From: Ornithinibacillus halotolerans
GTDB taxonomy: Bacteria; Bacillota; Bacilli; Bacillales; Amphibacillaceae
Length of the DNA: 59,476 nt
Assembly: GCF_014637405.1 (NCBI RefSeq)
Contig: NZ_BMEY01000022.1
Location: 1,635 to 61,110, forward strand
Direction of reading: 5' to 3'
The notes beneath the pieces are model-generated. The model saw nothing but the letters and a program-made list of their open reading frames with translations, was not told the origin of the DNA and searched no databases. Made by a program: the position numbers and the translations under genes. Positions 45,241-56,951 of the stretch are shown here, piece by piece. Position 1 is the first letter of the stretch. Each line of letters begins with the position of its first letter.

Positions 45241-45984
45241 CTACTCACCGACTGGATACCTTTTCCTATAAACCTCATACAGTAATAAGCTGCAAGCTAC
45301 AGAAGCATTAAGGGAAGAAACTTGTCCCTTCATTGGCAAACTTACTGTCCAATCACACTTCTCACGAACAAGTCTACTCATACCTTTCCCCTCATTACCA
45401 ATAACAACAGCAATAGGAATTGCCCCATCGAGTCTTCTAAAATCTTCTGTTGCCTCTGCTTCTGTCCCAACTACCCAAACATTATTCTTTTTAAGTTCGT
45501 CAATTGTATTTGCTATATTGGTAACTCGTACAACAGGAATATGTTCCAGAGCTCCTGCAGCTGTCTTTGCTACAGTTGCTGTTAATCCAACCGATCGCCT
45601 TTTCGGAATAATAACTCCATGCGCACCCGTTGCATCAGCTGTACGTAATATGGACCCTAAATTATGCGGATCCTCTAATTCATCAAGTATGATAAAAAAC
45701 GGTTCTTCATTTCTTGCATTTGCTCTTGAAAACAAATCATCTAAAGATGCATATTGATAAGATGCAACATATGCAACAACACCTTGATGATTTCCGTTAG
45801 TAATTTGTTCTAATTTACTTTTAGGCACTTTCTGAACTATTGTACCTGCAGATTTACTAAGCTGAAATATTTTACTTTGTGCATTAGAGTTTAATTGATC
45901 AGAGATGAGTACTTTATTTACTGACCTTCCTGATTTTAAAGCTTCTAATACGGGATTTTTACCAATGATTAATTCTTGATCCAT
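45241..45984 (-). CDS. rlmB: 23S rRNA 2'-O-ribose methyltransferase, RlmB/TrmH (SPOUT) family
   Basis: 247 residues; B. subtilis YacO has 249. An N-terminal L30e-like RNA-binding part (IIGKNPVLEALKSGRSVNKVLI) precedes the SPOUT knot with motifs DPHNLGSILRTADATGAHGVIIPKRRSVGLT, VVIGNEGKGMSRLV and LPMKGQVSSLNASVACSLLLYE. It probably methylates the G2251 equivalent of 23S rRNA. It starts directly after the mrnC stop. Confidence 0.93.
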   Translation of the reverse strand: MDQELIIGKNPVLEALKSGRSVNKVLISDQLNSNAQSKIFQLSKSAGTIVQKVPKSKLEQITNGNHQGVVAYVASYQYASLDDLFSRANARNEEPFFIILDELEDPHNLGSILRTADATGAHGVIIPKRRSVGLTATVAKTAAGALEHIPVVRVTNIANTIDELKKNNVWVVGTEAEATEDFRRLDGAIPIAVVIGNEGKGMSRLVREKCDWTVSLPMKGQVSSLNASVACSLLLYEVYRKRYPVGE

Positions 45985-46404
45985 TTAACCTTTCCTCCCC
46001 TCTAAAAACTGTATTGCTAAGTTTATTAACTCTTCTAATCGAACATTATTACTCGATAAATAGTGGAAACCAATAAGCGCTTCAAAAGCCGTTGAATAGC
46101 GATAGGTTTGTACACTTGTATTTCTAGGGACAGAACCCGATTTCGCATTCCGTCCCCTAGAAACAATACTTTTTTCTTCATCATCTAAAATATCTCGCTC
46201 TAACCAATCTAGTAATACACTACTTTGTGCTTTTGCGGAAACAAATGTAATCGCTTCTTGGTGAAGTTGATTCGGTTTAACTGTTCCCTTCTTTAAAAGA
46301 TGCTCTCTTACATATACTTCATAGATAGCATCACCCATATAGGCTAAGGCTAGACTTTTCATTTGTTTTATGTCTTTTTCCAAACAAATTAGCCCCTTTT
46401 CCAC
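45985..46404 (-). CDS. mrnC: Mini-ribonuclease III (MrnC)
   Basis: 139 residues; 143 in B. subtilis. It contains only the RNase III catalytic domain, [18 protein letters not shown] with the conserved Asp, [29 protein letters not shown] with the second acidic cluster, and no dsRNA-binding domain. It matures 23S rRNA ends. The start is GTG at 46404 after AAGGAG, or TTG seven codons later after AAGGGG; both give the conserved domain. It overlaps the cysS end by 16 bases. Confidence 0.94.
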   Translation of the reverse strand: MEKGLICLEKDIKQMKSLALAYMGDAIYEVYVREHLLKKGTVKPNQLHQEAITFVSAKAQSSVLLDWLERDILDDEEKSIVSRGRNAKSGSVPRNTSVQTYRYSTAFEALIGFHYLSSNNVRLEELINLAIQFLEGRKG

Positions 46405-47789
46405 CTTACTCCTTGTGCTGTATCTTCTAAGATAATATTCTTTTCCTTTAAAAGGTCCCGGATTTCATCTGCACGAGTAAAGTTACGAGATTTTCTCGCT
46501 TCATTTCTTTCTTCAATCAATGACTCTATTTCTTCATCTAGTAGTTCCTTTTCACTTTGTAAATTAACGCCTAAAATTTCTAGGAAGGACTTCATCGTTT
46601 CTTGGAAAAGTGCAATGATACTTTCCGATGTATGAGTACCATTTAAATAAACATTTGCTTCTTTTGTTAAATCAAATAGCACAGAAATAGCATTTGCAGT
46701 ATTAAAATCATCATCCATCTCTGCTTCAAAACGCTGCTTCAATATATTTATTTTTTCCGTCCAATGATGTTGATCTTTATCTAAGTTAGTGCTTGATGAC
46801 TTACGATGCCCTAGATTTTGATATGCTGTTATTACACGATCCAAGCTGTTTTTTGCCGACTCTAATAGGTCTTCGGAGAAGTTAATTGGGTTACGATAAT
46901 GTACACTAAGCATGAAGAACCTTATAACATTTGGGTCATGTTGTTCTAATAGCTCTCTTGTAAGTACAAAATTCCCTAGTGACTTCGACATTTTTTCATT
47001 GTTAATATTAATATACCCATTGTGCATCCAATAGTTAGCAAAGGTCTTTCCATTATTTGCTTCTGACTGCGCAATCTCATTTTCATGATGCGGAAATGTT
47101 AAATCCTGTCCCCCTGCATGAATGTCAATTGTTTCTCCTAGATACTTCTTGGCCATAGCAGAGCACTCAATATGCCAACCAGGACGTCCTTTTCCCCATG
47201 GAGAATCCCATGATATTTCTCCTTCCTTTGCCCCTTTCCATAAAGCAAAGTCTAATGGATCTTCTTTTTTCTCACCAATTTGAATTCTAGCTCCAGATCG
47301 TAATTCATCAATGGATTGATGCGAAAGCTTACCATAACCTTCAAATGCCCTTGGCTTAAAGTAAACGTCTCCTCCCGCTTCATAGGCATATCCCTTTTCA
47401 ATCAAACTACCAATAAATGCAATAATCTCTTGCATCGTGTTTGTTACTCTAGGATTATGAGTTGCCTTTTTAACTCCTAACTTAGAAACATCTTCTAAGT
47501 ATGCATCTATATACCGGTCGGAAACCGCAAAAACATCTTCCCCTAGTTCATTTGCCCGATTAATGATTTTGTCATCTACATCCGTAAAATTAAGAACATA
47601 ATTAACATCATAACCTTTATATTCTAAATATCTTCTAACTGTATCAAAAACAACTGCTGGACGAGCGTTGCCAATATGAATATAGTTATAAACAGTTGGT
47701 CCACATACATACATACGGACTTTACCCTCTTCAATCGGTCTAAATTCTTCTTTTTCTCTAGTTAATGTATTATAAATTGAGACTACCAT
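46389..47789 (-). CDS. cysS: Cysteinyl-tRNA synthetase
   Basis: 466 residues, as in B. subtilis. Class I motifs are YIHIGNARP (HIGH) and KMSKSLGNF (KMSKS). The active-site zinc residues are in CGPTVYN and [10 protein letters not shown]. The C-terminal anticodon-binding part follows [18 protein letters not shown]. It starts 3 bases after cysE and is co-regulated with it by the T-box leader. Confidence 0.98.
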   Translation of the reverse strand: MVVSIYNTLTREKEEFRPIEEGKVRMYVCGPTVYNYIHIGNARPAVVFDTVRRYLEYKGYDVNYVLNFTDVDDKIINRANELGEDVFAVSDRYIDAYLEDVSKLGVKKATHNPRVTNTMQEIIAFIGSLIEKGYAYEAGGDVYFKPRAFEGYGKLSHQSIDELRSGARIQIGEKKEDPLDFALWKGAKEGEISWDSPWGKGRPGWHIECSAMAKKYLGETIDIHAGGQDLTFPHHENEIAQSEANNGKTFANYWMHNGYININNEKMSKSLGNFVLTRELLEQHDPNVIRFFMLSVHYRNPINFSEDLLESAKNSLDRVITAYQNLGHRKSSSTNLDKDQHHWTEKINILKQRFEAEMDDDFNTANAISVLFDLTKEANVYLNGTHTSESIIALFQETMKSFLEILGVNLQSEKELLDEEIESLIEERNEARKSRNFTRADEIRDLLKEKNIILEDTAQGVRWKRG

Positions 47790-47791
47790 TA

Positions 47792-48439
47792 TTATTTCCC
47801 TTCCTTCATCATCGCAATTTCTTCTTTTAATAGATCAATTTGCTTCTGTAAGGCAATACATTTATCTTCAATTGGGTCTGGTAATTTGTGATGTTCCAAA
47901 TCACGACTTACCCTCTTTCCATCTTGAACAACAACTTTTCCTGGAATTCCAACAACGGTAGAATTATCGGGAACATCTTTTAATACAACTGAGCCAGCCC
48001 CAATCTTTGCATTTTCTCCTACTGTAATAGATCCTAGCACTTTTGCTCCTGATGCAATTAATGCATTATCTTTAACAGTGGGATGGCGCTTCCCCTTCTC
48101 TTTACCTGTCCCGCCTAAAGTTACCCCTTGAAAGACAGTAACATTATCTCCAATTTCACACGTTTCTCCAATAACAACCCCCATACCGTGGTCAATAAAG
48201 AAACGTCTACCAATTTTAGCTCCTGGATGAATTTCAATTCCAGTAAAAAATCGGCTTATTTGAGAAATCGTTCGTGCAATAAAGAATAACTTTCGTTTAT
48301 AAAAGGCATGTGCAATTCGATGGGACCAAACTGCATGTAATCCAGAATAAGTTAAAAATACCTCAAAATAGGTTCTAGCTGCAGGATCTTGTTCAAAGAC
48401 AACATCCATGTCTTCTTTCATTCGCTTAAAAAACCCCAT
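47792..48439 (-). CDS. cysE: Serine O-acetyltransferase
   Basis: 215 residues; 217 in B. subtilis. The first step of cysteine synthesis, serine + acetyl-CoA to O-acetylserine. An N-terminal helical domain is followed by a left-handed hexapeptide beta-helix ([46 protein letters not shown]-type repeats later). The catalytic His is in DHGMG. It is the first gene of the T-box-controlled operon. Confidence 0.97.
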   Translation of the reverse strand: MGFFKRMKEDMDVVFEQDPAARTYFEVFLTYSGLHAVWSHRIAHAFYKRKLFFIARTISQISRFFTGIEIHPGAKIGRRFFIDHGMGVVIGETCEIGDNVTVFQGVTLGGTGKEKGKRHPTVKDNALIASGAKVLGSITVGENAKIGAGSVVLKDVPDNSTVVGIPGKVVVQDGKRVSRDLEHHKLPDPIEDKCIALQKQIDLLKEEIAMMKEGK

Positions 48440-48477
48440 TGTCCATCCCCCCTAAAGTTAAAAATCTTTCAAATAAA

Positions 48478-48725
48478 ACAAAAGAAGCGTCCTTGTGTAA
48501 AATACACAGAGACGCTTCTAGCGCGGTTCCACTCTGTTTGAAGAGGTCCTTCCACTTCCAACTTGTACTCTTATAACGGTAGAGAACCGCTGTTATGTAC
48601 TAACTAAATTTCCATAACAGACTCCAAGGGGCACTTCATAGTTAGTAATTAAAACCACTTCCAGCCATGGTGGTTCTCTCTGTGTAATTAGTTAACTATT
48701 ACTTTCCCTTATCAACGTTCATGTA
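48478..48725 (-). ncRNA. T-box leader, probably cysteine-specific, upstream of cysE-cysS
   Basis: The minus-strand transcript contains the T-box core GAGTGGAACCGCG (48522-48534) and a terminator hairpin GAAGCGTC...GACGCTTC followed by TTTTGTTTT (48478-48516). The upstream stem I region has AGAGAGAACCACCATGGCTGGAAGTGGTTTT. In the expected specifier position GAAGTGCCCC offers TGC, a Cys codon, fitting the genes below. Uncharged tRNA-Cys would prevent termination. The specifier choice is by eye. Confidence 0.9.
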
Positions 48726-48737
48726 TTGATTATTAAT

Positions 48738-48766
48738 ACTATATTACAGTTAGGGTGAAATGTGAA
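48738..48766 (-). promoter_or_regulatory. Promoter of the T-box / cysE operon
   Basis: TTCACA (48761-48766), 17 bases, TATAGT (48738-48743) on the minus strand lie just upstream of the leader RNA. Confidence 0.6.
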
Positions 48767-48882
48767 TCAGTTCGCTCATTTTTTTCGGATAGACTTCCTC
48801 TTTGAAATCCGTAGTTCGAATACACTTAAAGTTATTTACTCACTAATGCACTGCTTTTACAAAAGAACAATAGAACTAAGTT

Positions 48883-50352
48883 TTATGCTCCTAATTCTTT
48901 TAATAGGTTGTCTAAGCGTTGGACGATTGTTTCTTTTCCAAGTAGTTCAATCGCTAATGGTAATTCCGGGCCATGTGTCTGACCTGATGTAGCTACACGA
49001 ATTGGCATGAATAATTTTTTACCACGGTGACCTGTTTCTTTTTGTGTAGCTTTAATTTGATCTTTAATAGTGTCTTTATTAAACTCATCTAGATGGATTA
49101 ATTTGTCTGTAAACACTTGTAATACTTCAGGAACTTGTTCTTCCGCGAGTACTGCCTTAGCAGCTTCGTCTAGTTCTACTTCTTTTGTAAAGAACATTTT
49201 AGTTAACTCAACGATTTCTTCTCCATAGCGCAACTGCTCATGGTATAGTCCAATAACTTTTTCTGCCCATTCGCTTGTTGTTGCATCCATATTTTCCGGA
49301 AGTTTTCCAGCTTCAATTAGATGTGGTAACGCAAGTTCTATTACTTTTTCTAATTCTGCCGCTTTTATATATTCACCATTCATCCATTTCAATTTATTTA
49401 CATCAAAAATTGCTGGCGAAGTCGATAATCTTTCTGGATCAAAGATTTCAATTAGTTTATCCTTTGTAAAGATCTCTTCTTCCCCAACTGGAGACCAACC
49501 AAGAAGGGTAATAAAGTTAAATAATGCTTCAGGTAGGAATCCAAGATTTTTATATTGCTCGATAAACTGAATGATATGAGAGTCACGTTTACTTAACTTC
49601 TTACGGTCTTCATTTAAGATTAATGTCATGTGTCCAAATGCTGGTGGTTCCCAACCAAATGCATCATAAACCATTAATTGTTTCGGAGTATTTGAAATGT
49701 GTTCCTCTCCACGTAACACATGAGATATTCCCATTAAATGATCATCAATAGCTACTGCAAAATTATATGTCGGAACTCCATTTTTCTTCACAATTACCCA
49801 ATCACCAAAATCACTCGATTCAAAATTAATATCCCCACGAACAATATCACTAAATGTATAGGTTACTTGTTCAGGAACACGGAAACGAATACTTGGTTTA
49901 CGCCCTTCCGCTTCAAATGCTGCAATTTGTTCTGGTGTTAAATCACGATGCTTTCCTGCATATTTTGGTGGTAGTCCATTTGCAATTTGTTCTTCTCTTT
50001 CAGCTTCTAATTCTTCTTCTGTCATATAGCATTTATATGCTAGTCCTTTTTCTAAAAGCTGATCAACATGTTTATTATAAATATCTAGACGTTCCATCTG
50101 GCGGTATGGTCCGTAGTTTCCTCCTATATCTGCTCCTTCGTCCCACTCAATACCTAACCATTTTAAGTAGGTTAGTTGACTTTCTTCTCCGCCTTCAACA
50201 TTACGCTTATCATCAGTGTCTTCGATTCGGATGATGAATTTTCCATCAAAATGTTTCGCATACAAATAATTAAATAATGCTGTCCGAGCATTACCAATAT
50301 GTAAATGTCCTGTTGGACTTGGTGCATAGCGCACACGAACTTCTTTAGTCAT
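48883..50352 (-). CDS. gltX: Glutamyl-tRNA synthetase
   Basis: 489 residues; about 483 in B. subtilis. Class I motifs are [18 protein letters not shown] (HIGH) and KKLSKRDSH (KMSKS). [10 protein letters not shown] and the C-terminal anticodon-binding helices are intact. In most Bacilli GltX also charges tRNA-Gln with Glu for GatCAB. It has its own upstream gap after yacL because ispD and ispF are absent here. Confidence 0.97.
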   Translation of the reverse strand: MTKEVRVRYAPSPTGHLHIGNARTALFNYLYAKHFDGKFIIRIEDTDDKRNVEGGEESQLTYLKWLGIEWDEGADIGGNYGPYRQMERLDIYNKHVDQLLEKGLAYKCYMTEEELEAEREEQIANGLPPKYAGKHRDLTPEQIAAFEAEGRKPSIRFRVPEQVTYTFSDIVRGDINFESSDFGDWVIVKKNGVPTYNFAVAIDDHLMGISHVLRGEEHISNTPKQLMVYDAFGWEPPAFGHMTLILNEDRKKLSKRDSHIIQFIEQYKNLGFLPEALFNFITLLGWSPVGEEEIFTKDKLIEIFDPERLSTSPAIFDVNKLKWMNGEYIKAAELEKVIELALPHLIEAGKLPENMDATTSEWAEKVIGLYHEQLRYGEEIVELTKMFFTKEVELDEAAKAVLAEEQVPEVLQVFTDKLIHLDEFNKDTIKDQIKATQKETGHRGKKLFMPIRVATSGQTHGPELPLAIELLGKETIVQRLDNLLKELGA

Positions 50353-50413
50353 GTTTTGCCTCTTCCTTTTTAGTTGATTTTCTATCGATTAATATTACCC
50401 TTATTATTATAAC

Positions 50414-50443
50414 AAAAAGTGATAACATTATCTGTTATCACTT
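50414..50443 (-). terminator. Terminator of yacL
   Basis: AGTGATAAC-AGATAAT-GTTATCACT, a perfect 9-bp stem followed on the minus strand by TTTTTG. It lies 36 bases after the yacL stop. Confidence 0.85.
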
Positions 50444-50479
50444 CATTTAAGTTAATGTCCAATATAAGTTATACCTTTT

Positions 50480-51583
50480 TTACAGTGCTTTTTCAAGTAA
50501 TTTTGGTTTCGCGAAGATCATGCGGCCAGCAGAAGTTTGTAGAACACTAGTTATGAGTACTTCAATCGTTTTTCCAATATAATTTCTGCCTTCTTCCACA
50601 ACAATCATTGTTCCATCATCAAGATATGCAATCCCTTGATTTTGTTCTTTTCCGTCTTTAATAACTTGAACCATTAGTTCTTCACCTGGTAACACTACTG
50701 GTTTCACCGCATTAGCCAGATCATTAATATTCAATACATGAACACCTTGTAAATCACATACTTTATTTAAATTAAAATCATTAGTAACAACTATGCCATC
50801 TATTACTTTAGCGAGTTTAATTAACTTACTATCAACTTCATGAATTTCTTCAAAGTCACCTTCATAGATTTCTACTTTAATAGGTAATTCTTTTTGAATT
50901 CTGTTTAATACGTCCAATCCTCTTCTGCCTCTGTTACGTTTTAAAACATCTGATGAGTCAGCAATATGTTGTAATTCTCCTAGTACAAACTGAGGAATAA
51001 TAATCGTCCCCTCTAGAAAGCTAGTTTGACAAATATCCGCAATCCGTCCATCAATAATAACACTAGTGTCTAGTATTTTAGGACGTGGTTCACTTGATTC
51101 TACACTGTCTTGATCATTTGTACTTTTTTTCTTTTCTTTACGGTTAAGGCTTAGTAGATTTAATAACTCATCTCGTCTACGAAATCCAACTTGGAAACCG
51201 AAATACCCGAGCAGAATTGTTACAAATAGAGGAATCACCTTAGAAACAAATTCTATATTAGTAATTTCTTGTATCGGTAAATTAATTAAAAATGCAATTA
51301 CTAACCCAATAATTAATCCAAGGCTTCCAAATATTAAATCACCAATTGGTATTTTGACTAGTCCTTCTTCTATCCATCTTAAAAAATCAACAATATAATC
51401 AGCTAGCCAAAATGAAATAACAAAAAATATAATTGCACCTATTGCAACACCCAAATATGGTGATTCGACCCAAGATACATTAAAATCTAATAGCCTAATA
51501 ATGTAAGGGATATATAAATACCCAATGGTACCCCCTGAAATAATAAAAAACAAATGTACAATCTTTTTCAGCACCACTGTCAC
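50480..51583 (-). CDS. yacL: YacL, PIN/TRAM-domain membrane protein
   Basis: 367 residues; 366 in B. subtilis. Four N-terminal membrane helices (about residues 8-26, 44-62, 83-103 and 112-132) are followed by a PIN nuclease-like domain ([41 protein letters not shown]) and a C-terminal TRAM domain ([34 protein letters not shown]). The acidic PIN residues are present, suggesting RNase activity. Its usual neighbours disA (upstream) and ispD (downstream) are missing. Confidence 0.93.
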   Translation of the reverse strand: MTVVLKKIVHLFFIISGGTIGYLYIPYIIRLLDFNVSWVESPYLGVAIGAIIFFVISFWLADYIVDFLRWIEEGLVKIPIGDLIFGSLGLIIGLVIAFLINLPIQEITNIEFVSKVIPLFVTILLGYFGFQVGFRRRDELLNLLSLNRKEKKKSTNDQDSVESSEPRPKILDTSVIIDGRIADICQTSFLEGTIIIPQFVLGELQHIADSSDVLKRNRGRRGLDVLNRIQKELPIKVEIYEGDFEEIHEVDSKLIKLAKVIDGIVVTNDFNLNKVCDLQGVHVLNINDLANAVKPVVLPGEELMVQVIKDGKEQNQGIAYLDDGTMIVVEEGRNYIGKTIEVLITSVLQTSAGRMIFAKPKLLEKAL

Positions 51584-51765
51584 CTCCTAATCATTATTAT
51601 TGCCTATTAACTTGAAAAAATAACCATTAATTTTTCAGACAGAGATTCACTTAGAATCATTTTATTATGAAGAGTAAATTTTACATTTTAACCTGTATCC
51701 CTATTGAATGTTACTTCACAATCATAGCACAGGATTAGCAAACAATCAAATTGTCAAAAACTTAA

Positions 51766-51794
51766 ATTTTATCACACACATATATACAAGTCAA
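51766..51794 (-). promoter_or_regulatory. Candidate promoter of yacL
   Basis: TTGACT (51789-51794), 17 bases, TAAAAT (51766-51771) on the minus strand, within the 249-bp gap left by the loss of disA. Confidence 0.6.
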
Positions 51795-51827
51795 TCAAAA
51801 TTCGACAAATTTCTTGTGTTCTTGTAA
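51795..51827 (-). pseudogene. Possible C-terminal scrap of disA
   Basis: One frame on the minus strand, overlapping the radA stop, reads LQEHKKFVEF then stop. As I recall it, the DisA C-terminus in Bacillus ends RLQEKHYLDRQL or RIQEQ-F-DR-type. The position, exactly where disA should end before yacL, is what makes this short match notable. Eleven codons cannot prove homology. Confidence 0.35.
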
Positions 51828-51832
51828 ATCTA

Positions 51833-53206
51833 CTATCTCGGTACACCAATATTTAGTGCCTCTTGAATTGATTTTACTCCAATCACTTGGATACCTTTTG
51901 GATAAGTCCAACCATCCAAATTATTTTCAGGACAAATTACTCGTTTAAACCCTAACTTAGCCGCTTCTTGTACACGCTGTTCAATACGGGATACACGTCT
52001 TATTTCACCCGTCAATCCAACTTCTCCAATAAAAATGTCATCTGGTCTCGTAGGAATATCTCTAAAACTCGAAGCAATACTAATTGCTGTTGCTAAATCA
52101 ATAGCAGGCTCGTCTAGCTTTACTCCTCCAGCAACTTTAATATATGCGTCTTGATTTTGTAACATTAAGCCGACCCTTTTTTCTAACACAGCCATTAATA
52201 GCGATACACGATTATGATCAATACCGGTAGCCATCCTTCTAGGGTTTCCAAAGCTCGATGGAGAAATTAATGCTTGAATCTCCACAAGAACAGGTCTTGT
52301 CCCTTCCATTGATGCAACAACTGTTGATCCTGCCGAACCTTCCGAACGTTCTTCTAAAAATATCTCGGATGGATTTAAGACTTCCCTTAACCCTTCTTCT
52401 TTCATTTCAAAAATTCCCATCTCGTTGGTGCTACCGAACCTATTCTTAACTCCACGTAAGATTCGATACGTATGATGTCTCTCACCTTCAAAGTAAAGAA
52501 CAGTATCAACCATATGTTCAAGAAGTCTTGGACCTGCAATTGCTCCTTCTTTTGTAACATGGCCAACAATAAATATAGGAATCCCACTAGTTTTAGCAAT
52601 TCGCATTAATTCACTTGTACACTCCCTAACTTGTGAAACACTTCCAGGTGCACTAGTTACTTCTTCACGATAGATAGTTTGAATTGAATCAATAATAACT
52701 AGTGAAGGTTTTAATTGCTCGATATGATGAGTGATACTAAGTAAATTTGTTTCTGATAATACATATAGCAAATCAGAACTTACACCTAAACGATCCGCAC
52801 GAAGCTTTGTCTGTTTTGGTGATTCCTCACCCGATATATACAATACTGGTAAATTCTTTTCCGCAAGTTGTGAAGATACCTGTAATAGTAATGTGGACTT
52901 CCCTATTCCGGGATCGCCTCCAATTAAAACTAGTGATCCAGGAACAACTCCTCCACCAAGTACACGGTTTAATTCTTTAAGATTAGTGGTAATGCGTGGT
53001 TCTTTTTGTGAAGCGATAGAAGTAATTTTCTCTGGTTTACTTCCTGCTGTCGTTACTCCACTGAATGTATGCCTTGACTGTTTTCCTGTAATTGATGTTT
53101 CTTCAACAAAGCTATTCCAATTATTACAACCGGGACATTTCCCCATCCATTTTGCAGACTCATAGCCACATTCCTGGCAAACAAATTTCGTCTTTATTTT
53201 CGCCAC
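51833..53206 (-). CDS. radA: DNA repair protein RadA (Sms)
   Basis: 457 residues; 458 in B. subtilis. The zinc finger is [18 protein letters not shown]. The RecA-like domain has Walker [11 protein letters not shown] and the RadA motif KNRFGSTNE. The C-terminal Lon-like domain carries the usual [13 protein letters not shown]. It is a branch-migration helicase in recombination. The start is GTG at 53206, with AGGAAGGG upstream. A terminator separates it from clpC. Confidence 0.96.
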   Translation of the reverse strand: MAKIKTKFVCQECGYESAKWMGKCPGCNNWNSFVEETSITGKQSRHTFSGVTTAGSKPEKITSIASQKEPRITTNLKELNRVLGGGVVPGSLVLIGGDPGIGKSTLLLQVSSQLAEKNLPVLYISGEESPKQTKLRADRLGVSSDLLYVLSETNLLSITHHIEQLKPSLVIIDSIQTIYREEVTSAPGSVSQVRECTSELMRIAKTSGIPIFIVGHVTKEGAIAGPRLLEHMVDTVLYFEGERHHTYRILRGVKNRFGSTNEMGIFEMKEEGLREVLNPSEIFLEERSEGSAGSTVVASMEGTRPVLVEIQALISPSSFGNPRRMATGIDHNRVSLLMAVLEKRVGLMLQNQDAYIKVAGGVKLDEPAIDLATAISIASSFRDIPTRPDDIFIGEVGLTGEIRRVSRIEQRVQEAAKLGFKRVICPENNLDGWTYPKGIQVIGVKSIQEALNIGVPR

Positions 53207-53386
53207 AAATACTCAGTCCCTTCCTAGTAGAAAAAGTATATCTGCTTTTACTACTACCTCTATTATATACGTATTATTTCCTCTTATGGTTACAAGAATC
53301 TATCATTTTAGTGATAAATACCTAAAGTCTGCCACATATTTTGTATCGCATTTATTATTGAATTATAGCAATCTTGTTGGCTATTG

Positions 53387-53422
53387 AAAAAAACTAGAAG
53401 GAGAATTTCCCTCTAGTTTTTC
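53387..53422 (-). terminator. Terminator of the ctsR-mcsA-mcsB-clpC operon
   Basis: ACTAGAGGGA and TCTCCTTCTAGT pair around a short loop, followed on the minus strand by TTTTTTTC, just after the clpC stop. radA downstream therefore depends on read-through or its own promoter. Confidence 0.8.
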
Positions 53423-53442
53423 CTGATAATAAGATGAATTTA

Positions 53443-55869
53443 CTAAGGCAAAATAATAAATTCCCCTTTATTATTGAGCCCAATTTTCACTTTTTGACCA
53501 AATGTTACAGTACCTTTTAATAGTTCTTCAGATAATAAATCTTCAATATTCTTTTGAATGGAACGGCGTAATGGCCTTGCTCCATACTCTGGATCAAATC
53601 CTTCATTAGCAATCTTTTCAATTGCCTTATCTGTTAAACTAAAGTCGATTTCTTGTTCAATTAATCGTTTCTGAACATCTTTTATCATTAATGTTACAAT
53701 AGATTTCATATGTTTCTTCTCTAAGGAATGGAACACAATAGTTTCATCAATACGATTTAAGAATTCTGGTCGGAATGCTTTTTTCAATTCATCCATTACT
53801 TTTGTTTTCATATTAGAATAGTCTTTGGATTCATCATCGAGATTAAACCCTACATACTTATTCCGTTTTAATTCACTAGCACCAACATTAGAAGTCATAA
53901 TGACAACCGTATTACGGAAATCTACCACGCGTCCCTTAGAATCTGTTAGTCGTCCATCTTCTAATACTTGTAATAATATATTAAATACTTCAGGATGGGC
54001 CTTTTCAATTTCATCTAGTAAAACAACAGAATATGGTTTTCTTCGTACTTTCTCTGTTAATTGCCCACCTTCTTCATAACCTACATATCCTGGAGGGGAT
54101 CCTACAAGTCTAGAAGTCGAATGTTTCTCCATGTATTCAGACATATCTATTCGAATCATTGCATCTTCATCAGCAAACATTGCCTCTGCTAATGCTCTTG
54201 CTAATTCTGTTTTACCTACTCCTGTTGGGCCTAAGAAGATAAAAGAACCAATTGGTCGCTTTGGATCTTTAAGACCAGCTCTAGCTCTTCTGATTGCTTT
54301 TGCGATTGCTTTAACTGCCTCTTCTTGCCCAATAATTCGATCATGAAGTACCTCTTCTAAATTAAGTAAACGTTCACTCTCATCTTTGGTTAGTTTAGAA
54401 ACTGGAACACCAGTCCAGACAGATACAATACTTGCGATATCTTCAACTGTAACTTGAGAATCTTCTTGACCTTGCTTTTCTTTCCACTCATTCTTTGTTG
54501 TTTCTAATTCTTCACGTAGACGTTGTTCAGAATCTCTTAATGAAGCTGCCTTTTCAAACTCTTGACTCTGTACTGCAGCATCCTTTTCTTTTCTCACTTC
54601 TTCTAATTTAAGTTCTAAGTCTTTTAAATTTGGTGGTATCGTATAAGATCGTAACCTTACTTTTGATCCAGCTTCATCAATAAGATCAATAGCTTTATCT
54701 GGAAGGAAACGGTCTGTTATATAGCGATCGGATAACTTTGCAGCTGCTTCAATAGCTTCATCTGTAATTGTAACGCGATGATGAGCTTCGTAACGATCAC
54801 GAAGTCCTTTTAAAATTTGAATTGTTTCGTCTAGAGTCGGTTCATCCACTTGAATAGGCTGGAATCTTCTCTCTAAAGCAGCATCTTTTTCAATATACTT
54901 ACGATATTCTTCTAACGTCGTTGCCCCGATACATTGTAATTCTCCACGTGCTAAAGATGGTTTTAAGATGTTAGATGCATCAATCGCACCTTCTGCTCCA
55001 CCAGCACCTATTAGAGTGTGTAACTCATCGATAAAGAGAATAATGTTACCTGCTTGCCGAATTTCTTCCATAACCTTTTTCAAACGATCCTCAAATTCCC
55101 CACGATATTTCGTACCTGCTACTACAGTACCCATATCTAACGTCATCACTCGTTTATCACGTAAAGTCTCTGGAACTTCATTATCAATTATTTGTTGTGC
55201 TAATCCTTCTGCAACAGCAGTTTTTCCAACTCCTGGTTCTCCAATTAATACTGGATTATTCTTCGTGCGACGGCTAAGTACTTGAATAACTCGTTCAATT
55301 TCTTTACTTCTACCTATAACTGGATCAATATTACCTTCCTTGGCACTAACTGTTAAGTCACGTGCTAATGAATCTAGTGTAGGAGTATTTGCACTTGAAG
55401 CTTGCCCACGTCCTTGTCTCCCGGCTTGTGACTCATTACTTCCTAATAACTGAAGTACCTGCTGTCGTGCTTTATTTAAACTTACACCTAGATTATTTAA
55501 AACACGCGCTGCCACTCCTTCTCCTTCACGAATTAAACCAAGGAGAATATGTTCCGTACCAACATAAGAATGTCCTAGTTTTCTTGCTTCATCTTGTGAA
55601 AGTTCAACAACCTTTTTAGCTCTCGGTGTATAGTGAATCGTTTGCATTGGTTGTTTACCAGTTCCAATTAACTTTTCTACTTCTTCTTGAATTTTAGCAA
55701 CCTCAAGCCCCAAAGACTCCAAAGCCTTTGCTGCTATTCCTTCCCCTTCTCGCACTAATCCTAGCAAAATATGTTCAGTACCAATATTATTATGACCTAG
55801 TCTGACAGCTTCTTCTTGTGAAAGTGCTAAGACCTTTTGTGCTCTTTCAGTAAAACGTCCAAACATCAT
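53443..55869 (-). CDS. clpC: ATP-dependent Clp protease ATPase subunit ClpC
   Basis: 808 residues; 810 in B. subtilis. Two ClpN repeats ([30 protein letters not shown] and [24 protein letters not shown]) bind McsB and adaptors. AAA-1 has [12 protein letters not shown]-2 has [13 protein letters not shown]-type coiled segment ([34 protein letters not shown]) lies between them. Hsp100 unfoldase partner of ClpP. AGGAGG precedes ATGATG (MMFGRF). Last gene of the CtsR operon. Confidence 0.97.
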   Translation of the reverse strand: MMFGRFTERAQKVLALSQEEAVRLGHNNIGTEHILLGLVREGEGIAAKALESLGLEVAKIQEEVEKLIGTGKQPMQTIHYTPRAKKVVELSQDEARKLGHSYVGTEHILLGLIREGEGVAARVLNNLGVSLNKARQQVLQLLGSNESQAGRQGRGQASSANTPTLDSLARDLTVSAKEGNIDPVIGRSKEIERVIQVLSRRTKNNPVLIGEPGVGKTAVAEGLAQQIIDNEVPETLRDKRVMTLDMGTVVAGTKYRGEFEDRLKKVMEEIRQAGNIILFIDELHTLIGAGGAEGAIDASNILKPSLARGELQCIGATTLEEYRKYIEKDAALERRFQPIQVDEPTLDETIQILKGLRDRYEAHHRVTITDEAIEAAAKLSDRYITDRFLPDKAIDLIDEAGSKVRLRSYTIPPNLKDLELKLEEVRKEKDAAVQSQEFEKAASLRDSEQRLREELETTKNEWKEKQGQEDSQVTVEDIASIVSVWTGVPVSKLTKDESERLLNLEEVLHDRIIGQEEAVKAIAKAIRRARAGLKDPKRPIGSFIFLGPTGVGKTELARALAEAMFADEDAMIRIDMSEYMEKHSTSRLVGSPPGYVGYEEGGQLTEKVRRKPYSVVLLDEIEKAHPEVFNILLQVLEDGRLTDSKGRVVDFRNTVVIMTSNVGASELKRNKYVGFNLDDESKDYSNMKTKVMDELKKAFRPEFLNRIDETIVFHSLEKKHMKSIVTLMIKDVQKRLIEQEIDFSLTDKAIEKIANEGFDPEYGARPLRRSIQKNIEDLLSEELLKGTVTFGQKVKIGLNNKGEFIILP

Positions 55870-55886
55870 ATATGATTTCCTCCTAC

Positions 55887-56951
55887 CTATTCCTCAATTT
55901 GTAATCGTTCACGAATTAAAGATGCTCTAAGTATATCTCTTTCTTTTGCAGTTAATGTTTTTTTAGCATAATGCTGCAAGAAACCAGGTTGTGTTAAAAC
56001 CATTAGTTCATTAAGTATATTACGTGAAACGTTTTTAATGATTCCTAAATCAATACCAAGACGTACATTGGACAAACATCTTGCTGCTTCTTTTGATTCA
56101 ATGATTCTACTATACTGTAAAACTCCATACGAACGGAAAATGCGATTTTCTAGTTCAATTCCAGACTGTTCCAATATTCTCGTTCTAGCTTTTCGTTCAT
56201 GCTCTATTAATTGCTGTACAACACTTTCTAAATCCTCAATAATATGCTCTTCTGCTTTTCCTAATGTAATTTGATTAGAGATTTGAAAGATATTCCCTAA
56301 TGCCTCACTACCCTCTCCATAGATTCCTCGAACTACTAATCCAAGTTGATTAATAGCCGGCATCATACGATTGATTTGTTTCGTCATGGCAAGGGCCGGA
56401 AGATGCATCATAACAGAGGCACGCATACCGGTACCTACATTCGTTGGACAACTAGTTAAAAAACCCCTTGATTCGTCAAAAGCATAATTTACTTTCTCTT
56501 CTATCCAATCATCAAATTCTAACGCCCGATTCAATGTCTTTGTTAATTGTAATCCTGGGAAGTAGACTTGAATACGAATATGATCTTCTTCATTAATCAT
56601 GACAGAAACTTGCTCGTTCTCAGAGATTAAGGCGGCCGCCGCTCCTTCGCGCTTTGCTAAAAACGGGCTGATTAAATGTTTTTCAACTAATACGCTTTTT
56701 TCAATTGCTGTTAAATCACGAATAGAGATAAATTCAAAGTTGGTATATTCACCAAAAGATTGGTGTTCATATTCCTCTTTAAAAAAGGTTCGTATATCCT
56801 CTAAATCTTTTTGTTCTGCTAATATAGGAAATGGCATATCCGCAAAATTTCGCGCTAAACGAATACGACTACTTAGAACAATATCATGGTCTGGCCCTTC
56901 TTCTCGCATCCATGGACTTATTGCTTCATTCATGAAACGTTCAAGTGTCAC
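55887..56951 (-). CDS. mcsB: Protein-arginine kinase McsB
   Basis: 354 residues; 363 in B. subtilis. The phosphagen-kinase fold is seen in [20 protein letters not shown] and the active-site cysteine region [22 protein letters not shown]. It marks proteins with phospho-arginine for ClpCP degradation and inactivates CtsR. It overlaps the mcsA stop by 4 bases (ATGA type), so the two are coupled; McsA is its activator. Confidence 0.96.
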   Translation of the reverse strand: MTLERFMNEAISPWMREEGPDHDIVLSSRIRLARNFADMPFPILAEQKDLEDIRTFFKEEYEHQSFGEYTNFEFISIRDLTAIEKSVLVEKHLISPFLAKREGAAAALISENEQVSVMINEEDHIRIQVYFPGLQLTKTLNRALEFDDWIEEKVNYAFDESRGFLTSCPTNVGTGMRASVMMHLPALAMTKQINRMMPAINQLGLVVRGIYGEGSEALGNIFQISNQITLGKAEEHIIEDLESVVQQLIEHERKARTRILEQSGIELENRIFRSYGVLQYSRIIESKEAARCLSNVRLGIDLGIIKNVSRNILNELMVLTQPGFLQHYAKKTLTAKERDILRASLIRERLQIEE

